64,000 nt of DNA from Bacillus sp. E(2018) (lineage in GTDB: Bacteria; Bacillota; Bacilli; Bacillales; Fictibacillaceae). Location of the stretch: the NCBI RefSeq assembly GCF_005503015.1, contig NZ_SCOL01000001.1, positions 1,922,001-1,986,000 of the forward strand, in the 5' to 3' direction. Position numbers and translations under genes: made by a program. The notes below the pieces were generated by a model that saw only the letters and a program-made list of their open reading frames with translations, was not told where the DNA came from and ran no database searches. Below are positions 60,307 to 64,000 of this stretch, piece after piece; position 1 is the first letter of the stretch; the number at the start of each line of letters is the position of its first letter.

Positions 60307-60879
60307 TTAAAAACGACTGATTAGTTTATTTATATATGTATTATTATAAAGTTTTTTTGTTAGCAATGACAGCTTTTTCAGAATCTTATAAATGTAATAA
60401 TTATTCCTTTGGTATTTCTCAAGAGTATGTTCTTCAATAAAAGAATTGTATGCTTTGTGATTTACATACGCTTGGATATGTCTTTGTACTTTAGGATATA
60501 AAATGATTTGTTCTAACTTCTCTATCGGAATCCATTTCACTCCAGTTTGATTTGCATCTGGCTTATCGGGTAATTTTGGTTCGGATTCACCAATACGGGT
60601 GCACTCAAATATAAGTCCTAGTGAATGTGTTGTTCCGTATCTATTATCAATCAGGTGTGGTGCATACTCATATGTGAATGCGAGTGGACCAACATTTACC
60701 TCTATTGCTGCGTCTTCTCTCGCTTCGCGTTTTGCCGCTTCTTTTACAGATTCATTTGCTTCAACACCACCTGCCGGTAAATTGTAATGAAGTCCATTCT
60801 CATCATGAAACTCAATTAACAGGATAGCATCGTTTTCAATTATTAAAGCACCTGCTCTAACACGAATGGGATAGCTCAT
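60307..60879 (-). CDS. Nudix hydrolase, first of a pair
   Basis: 190 residues. Nudix box GGVEANESVKEAAKREAREDAAIEV has the RE-AxE core, though the second Glu of the EE pair is Asp. A long basic C-terminal helical tail (~140-190) follows. It would hydrolyse a nucleoside diphosphate linked to X; substrate unknown. It begins directly after the stop of the second Nudix gene, so the two form an operon. Confidence 0.82.
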   Translation of the reverse strand: MSYPIRVRAGALIIENDAILLIEFHDENGLHYNLPAGGVEANESVKEAAKREAREDAAIEVNVGPLAFTYEYAPHLIDNRYGTTHSLGLIFECTRIGESEPKLPDKPDANQTGVKWIPIEKLEQIILYPKVQRHIQAYVNHKAYNSFIEEHTLEKYQRNNYYIYKILKKLSLLTKKLYNNTYINKLISRF

Positions 60880-61242
60880 TTACACAACCTCCCTGTTATT
60901 GATCATCATTTCAACCACAGGTCTCGAAACATCATCAAAATAACGATCATCTTTTAGATCAATCCATCGTACATCAAGGATGTCTTCATCGTCCTCGATA
61001 GTAAGCGTTCCTGAGATTAGTTCACAAAGAAATGCTTGTTTTTCTTTTCTTTGTATCAGTGGTTTTATTATTCTTACGGTATAGCCCGTTTCTTCCAACA
61101 CTTCTCGTATACATGCTTGTTCGAAAGTCTCGCCAGGTTCAACTCCCCCACCCGGATAGTTCCATACAATGTCCCCGCGTTTTACTTTTTGTTTTACTAA
61201 TAGCACCTTTCCATCATGAATGACAACACCTTGCGCTAACAT
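60880..61242 (-). CDS. Nudix hydrolase, second of a pair (upstream gene)
   Basis: 120 residues from ATG 61242, with GGGGGAG upstream. Complete Nudix box GGGVEPGETFEQACIREVLEETGY. Compact MutT-size enzyme for nucleotide sanitation. The extended frame to 61278 would run through a terminator stem, which speaks for the shorter start. Followed directly by the other Nudix gene. Confidence 0.86.
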   Translation of the reverse strand: MLAQGVVIHDGKVLLVKQKVKRGDIVWNYPGGGVEPGETFEQACIREVLEETGYTVRIIKPLIQRKEKQAFLCELISGTLTIEDDEDILDVRWIDLKDDRYFDDVSRPVVEMMINNREVV

Positions 61243-61265
61243 CTTTACTCCCCCTAGTGAAAGAT

Positions 61266-61297
61266 AAAAGCTAACCAAAACAAAGTTGGTTAGCTTT
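61266..61297 (-). terminator. Terminator of pepT
   Basis: Leftward AAAGCTAACCAA pairs with TTGGTTAGCTTTT around seven bases. Confidence 0.82.
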
Positions 61298-61302
61298 ATA
61301 GG

Positions 61303-62535
61303 TTACCCTTCCTGCTCAAACAACTGCACAAGTTCAATGATGACGTGAGTCGCTTTGACCATATTATCAACCGAGATATATTCATGACGGCCGTGGTAGT
61401 TTTCTCCGCCCGTAAAGATGTTTGGAGTCGGAAGGCCCATAAAGGATAGTTGAGATCCGTCTGTCCCCCCTCGGATTGGTTTAATGTTTGGTTTGATATT
61501 TAGCTTCTCCATCGCTTGAGAAGCGAGATCAACAATCTCTTTTACCGGTTCAATCTTTTCTTTCATATTATAATACGTGTCGTTCATTTCTAATTGAATC
61601 TTATCTTGTCCATACTTTTCACGCAGTTCATCCACGATTTCTTGCATTCTATCTTTTCTCTTTTGAAAAAGTTCCTTGTCATGGTCTCGGATGATGTAAG
61701 ACATGTCCGTTTGTTCTACATCACCCCTTAGACCCGTTAAATGATAGAATCCTTCGTAGCCTTCCGTATGTTCTGGTGACTCATCCACAGGAAGTTTTCC
61801 GTTCAATTCCATCGCAATTTTCGCAGCATTAACCATCTTATTCTTTGCTGATCCGGGATGGATGTTCTTTCCTAAAATACGAATTCTTGCACTGGCAGCG
61901 TTAAAACTCTCATACTCCAATTCACCTAAAGGGCCACCATCCATCGTATAGGCATACTTTGCTCCAAACGCTGCCACATCAAACTTATGAGGACCGCGTC
62001 CAATCTCTTCATCGGGAGTGAAAGCCACTCTTATTTTTCCATGCTTAATCTCTGGATGTTCGCTCAAATACTTCATCGCCGTCATGATTTCAGCGATGCC
62101 TGCCTTATTATCTGCACCGAGCAATGTTGTGCCGTCTGTTGTGATTAATGTATGCCCCTTATAATCTTTTAAACTAGGAAAGTCTTTTGGAGACAATTCG
62201 ATATGTAAGTCTTCGTTTAAGATAATCGTTTCTCCATCATAGTTTTCAACGATCTGCGGTTTAACATTTGTTCCTGTAAAATCTGTAGCTGTATCCACGT
62301 GTGCAAGAAAACCAATGACCGGAATTTCTTTATGTGAATTCGATGGTAGGGTTGCCATAACATAGCCGTTTTCGTCTACCGTCACTTCTTCCATGCCTAT
62401 TTCTTTTAACTCTTCAACAAGCATGTTCGCTAGCGTCCACTGACCCTCTGTTGATGGAGTCGTGTCACTACTTCTATCAGATTGTGTATCTACTTTTACG
62501 TATGTAATAAAACGATCCATTATTTCCTGTTTCAA
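61303..62535 (-). CDS. pepT: Peptidase T (tripeptide aminopeptidase)
   Basis: 410 residues, the normal PepT length. The TTG start gives [20 protein letters not shown], matching the B. subtilis N-terminus. Zinc ligands and catalytic residues of the M20 fold are present: AHVDTA (His, Asp), LGADNKAG (Asp), TPDEEIGRG (base Glu pair), YTMDGG and the C-terminal [11 protein letters not shown] (His). It removes the N-terminal residue from tripeptides in the cytosol. Well conserved, single gene. Confidence 0.95.
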   Translation of the reverse strand: MKQEIMDRFITYVKVDTQSDRSSDTTPSTEGQWTLANMLVEELKEIGMEEVTVDENGYVMATLPSNSHKEIPVIGFLAHVDTATDFTGTNVKPQIVENYDGETIILNEDLHIELSPKDFPSLKDYKGHTLITTDGTTLLGADNKAGIAEIMTAMKYLSEHPEIKHGKIRVAFTPDEEIGRGPHKFDVAAFGAKYAYTMDGGPLGELEYESFNAASARIRILGKNIHPGSAKNKMVNAAKIAMELNGKLPVDESPEHTEGYEGFYHLTGLRGDVEQTDMSYIIRDHDKELFQKRKDRMQEIVDELREKYGQDKIQLEMNDTYYNMKEKIEPVKEIVDLASQAMEKLNIKPNIKPIRGGTDGSQLSFMGLPTPNIFTGGENYHGRHEYISVDNMVKATHVIIELVQLFEQEG

Positions 62536-62719
62536 TTTTCAATCAACTCCTATTGTTTTGCTTTATGATAGCATGTTTTACAAAACATTACATATTGCTA
62601 AATTATTAAAAAATGTACGCTTTTAATCCTCTTGATGTCTAATCAACTTGTCCTTTTTCTGCATATGATGTATTACCAGCACCAAACAAAGGTGTTGTGA
62701 AAATAATGGGGTGATTTAA

Positions 62720-62833
62720 ATGGGTTGTTGGAAAAAAGACAAATGTGAGTCTTCTTCAAGCTATATCTATCTAAAATGTAAGCGTTGCAAGAAAAAGAAG
62801 AAAAAAAGCTGCGGCTGTCACAAAAAACATTAA
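62720..62833 (+). CDS. Tiny Cys/Lys-rich protein (37 aa)
   Basis: Encodes MGCWKKDKCESSSSYIYLKCKR followed by a Lys run and CGCHKKH; six cysteines and fifteen lysines in 37 residues. GGGGTG precedes the ATG by about 6 nt and a terminator follows the stop. The composition is like small cross-linked spore coat or metal-binding peptides; no family assigned. Confidence 0.55.
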   Translation: MGCWKKDKCESSSSYIYLKCKRCKKKKKKSCGCHKKH

Positions 62834-62840
62834 TTAAAAG

Positions 62841-62866
62841 AAGGAGTCCAGTGTTGGGCTCCTTTT
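62841..62866 (+). terminator. Terminator of the Cys/Lys-rich ORF
   Basis: AAGGAGTCC pairs with GGGCTCCTT (one G-U) around six bases and is followed by TTC. Confidence 0.75.
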
Positions 62867-62877
62867 CAACTATCTTT

Positions 62878-62949
62878 CTATTTAGAACTTAGACCAAAAG
62901 CAATTCCGATCGCCATTTCAATTCCCTTAAACTTGCTACGTTTTTTCAT
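62878..62949 (-). CDS. Tiny ORF (23 aa) with a strong ribosome binding site
   Basis: Minus strand MKKRSKFKGIEMAIGIAFGLSSK after AAAGGAGGTGAG, one of the best ribosome binding sites in the window. The basic N-terminus and a hydrophobic GIEMAIGIAFGL patch could insert in a membrane. No family recognised. Lies between the Cys/Lys-rich gene and the DUF1801 gene; could be a leader peptide or a genuine micropeptide. Confidence 0.45.
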   Translation of the reverse strand: MKKRSKFKGIEMAIGIAFGLSSK

Positions 62950-63002
62950 AATCGGCTCACCTCCTTTAAAAATAAGGAACCCGAGAGCACGCACTTATGA
63001 AA

Positions 63003-63425
63003 TTATTCTTGAGGATATGTTTTCAATAAAAACTCAATTGACTTATTAATCAGTTTTACTAAGATATCCTCATCTACATCAGCTAGTTTATTAATGTATA
63101 CACAAGCGGCACCCGTTGTATGTTTGCCGAAGTGTTCAAGCAGCTCAGCACGTTCCGGATCTCCTGGAGCAAAATACAGACTGATCTTAGCTTTTCTTGG
63201 TGAGAAGCCAACAAGTGGTGCATCCCCTTCATGCCCTGTCTTGTATTTGTAATGATAGGAGCCGAATCCGATAATACTCGGTCCCCACATCTTCGCTTCA
63301 AAACCAGTCGTTTCCGAAAAGATATCTAACAACTTATAAGCATCTTCTCTCTTTTTTGGACTATCAACATTCTCAATAAACTCAACAACACTCTGCTCAG
63401 TTTCTTTAGTTTTTTGCTCGTACAT
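63003..63425 (-). CDS. DUF1801 (YdhG-like) domain protein
   Basis: 140 residues. MWGPSIIGFGSYHYKYKTGHEGDAPLVGFSPRKAKISLYF is the core of the DUF1801/YdhG family, followed by LLEHFGKHTTGAACVYINKLADVDEDIL. Cytosolic, about the normal length. Function unknown in bacteria, though some relatives are linked to iron (frataxin-like intracellular iron chaperone reported for B. subtilis YdhG). AAGGAGC lies upstream. Near a Fur-boxed gene. Confidence 0.86.
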   Translation of the reverse strand: MYEQKTKETEQSVVEFIENVDSPKKREDAYKLLDIFSETTGFEAKMWGPSIIGFGSYHYKYKTGHEGDAPLVGFSPRKAKISLYFAPGDPERAELLEHFGKHTTGAACVYINKLADVDEDILVKLINKSIEFLLKTYPQE

Positions 63426-63531
63426 AATAAGCTCCTTTTTTTATATGAAATTTTGAAGTGAAAGCTTCTATATCTTAACCTTCTACAATCTTAGCAAATC
63501 CCCTTTCTTACTTCCCCTTTCAATTTCCTGA

Positions 63532-63581
63532 TTGTAAAGTGTTTTATAAGATTGTATACTACTAATTGAGAATGATAATCA
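63532..63581 (+). promoter_or_regulatory. Fur-type promoter of the ferredoxin-NADP reductase gene
   Basis: -35 TTGTAA (63532-63537), -10 TATACT (63555-63560), 17-bp spacer. Overlapping the start region is TGAGAATGATAATCA (63567-63581), which matches 13 of 15 positions of the Fur core TGATAATNATTATCA. The A/T positions in place of CG separate it from the Zur box at 16729. Confidence 0.75.
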
Positions 63582-63612
63582 ATGTTAAATGTTCCAAAAA
63601 GGAGCGAATATT

Positions 63613-64000
63613 ATGGATCAACAAAACACTTTTGATATAACCATTATCGGCGGAGGTCCAGCAGGCCTTTATTCAGCTTTTTACAGTGGTCTTCGAGAAA
63701 TGAAGACTAAAATTATAGAGTTTCAACCGCAGTTAGGCGGTAAGATACATGTCTATCCAGAAAAGATGATTTGGGATGTTGGAGGACATACACCTCTTCC
63801 AGGTGCAAAACTTATTGAAAAACTTGTTGAGCAAGGACTTACGTTTAATCCTGAAGTAGTACTGAATGAAAAAGTAGAATCAATTTCACAAGATGAGAAT
63901 GGTAATTTTATTTTGCAGGGATCTTCCGGTGAGCAGCATTTTTCTAAAACTGTTATCGTTGCCGTTGGAAGCGGTATCTTAAACCCTCAGCGATTAGATA
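63613..64000 (+). CDS. ycgT: Ferredoxin-NADP reductase, thioredoxin reductase-like (YcgT/YumC), partial
   Basis: The first 129 residues are in the window. ITIIGGGPAGLYSAFYSGLREMKTKIIEFQPQLGGKI is the FAD-binding start of type 2 (thioredoxin-reductase-like) ferredoxin-NADP reductases; YPEKMIWDVGGHTPLPGAKLIEKLVEQ follows without the CxxC of thioredoxin reductase. It would reduce ferredoxin with NADPH. B. subtilis has two, YumC and YcgT; the Fur box favours YcgT, whose B. subtilis gene is iron-regulated. AAAGGAG lies before ATG 63613. The C-terminal half is outside. Confidence 0.85.
   Translation, partial: MDQQNTFDITIIGGGPAGLYSAFYSGLREMKTKIIEFQPQLGGKIHVYPEKMIWDVGGHTPLPGAKLIEKLVEQGLTFNPEVVLNEKVESISQDENGNFILQGSSGEQHFSKTVIVAVGSGILNPQRLD

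Overview
The window is about 64 kb of low-GC Firmicute chromosome from an endospore-forming member of the Bacillaceae (Bacillus/Fictibacillus-like; I cannot fix the genus from sequence alone). The clues are TnrA, a Leu T-box, Zur- and Fur-type operators of the B. subtilis kind, CotY/CotZ-like coat proteins behind a SigK-type promoter, a SleB-type cell wall hydrolase, AGGAGG ribosome binding sites, and frequent TTG/GTG starts. No rRNA, tRNA, prophage, transposase or CRISPR array was seen.

Layout. 0-11 kb: a metallopeptidase fragment, an acetyltransferase/Dph6-like pair, a DUF2975 plus YozG-like regulator pair, a DUF418 membrane protein, a nucleotidyltransferase, an ECF sigma/anti-sigma operon that continues into two dipeptide-type ABC permeases (the first carries an in-frame stop), a pentapeptide-repeat protein, a divergent VOC/HxlR pair and a DUF2785 protein. 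11-17 kb: a lipoprotein, a leucine-specifier T-box driving a YvbW-like amino acid permease, then a leftward operon cntL-cntM-EamA exporter behind a perfect Zur box, which is a predicted zinc-responsive opine metallophore (zincophore) system. 17-36 kb: two separate pairs of class F sortase and MPKTG-anchored surface protein, an MFS/MarR pair, a ZIP-like membrane protein, secreted cell wall enzymes, a YdcZ-Crp-YdcZ operon, an M14 carboxypeptidase, tnrA and an AIM24-family protein. 36-50 kb: an S66 peptidase, oxidoreductases, an APC permease, a LysE exporter, an MBL-fold protein, an SRPBCC gene with a premature stop, a b-type cytochrome/molybdopterin fusion, two coat-like genes and a diguanylate cyclase. 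50-64 kb: flavoprotein oxidoreductases and a six-gene leftward operon (binding protein, double permease, ATPase, TVP38, CDP-alcohol phosphotransferase, disulfide reductase) that resembles the E. coli ydjXYZ-ynjABCDEF cluster, then Xaa-Pro aminopeptidase, two Nudix genes, pepT, tiny ORFs, and the start of a Fur-boxed ferredoxin-NADP reductase.

Working together. Metal homeostasis is the strongest theme: zinc starvation should lift Zur from the cntLM promoter, CntL and CntM would build the metallophore, and the EamA protein would export it. No importer and no histidine racemase (CntK) are encoded here, so the product is predicted to be made from L-histidine. The two sortase/substrate pairs share an extended sorting signal (MPS-D/E-MPKTG-F/M-GGAS), so either sortase might act on either substrate. 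Noncoding DNA holds a dispersed repeat family with a 21-bp period (two arrays with an identical head motif at a fixed offset), an unrelated 21-bp tandem array, and a roughly 265-bp intergenic repeat with inverted ends.
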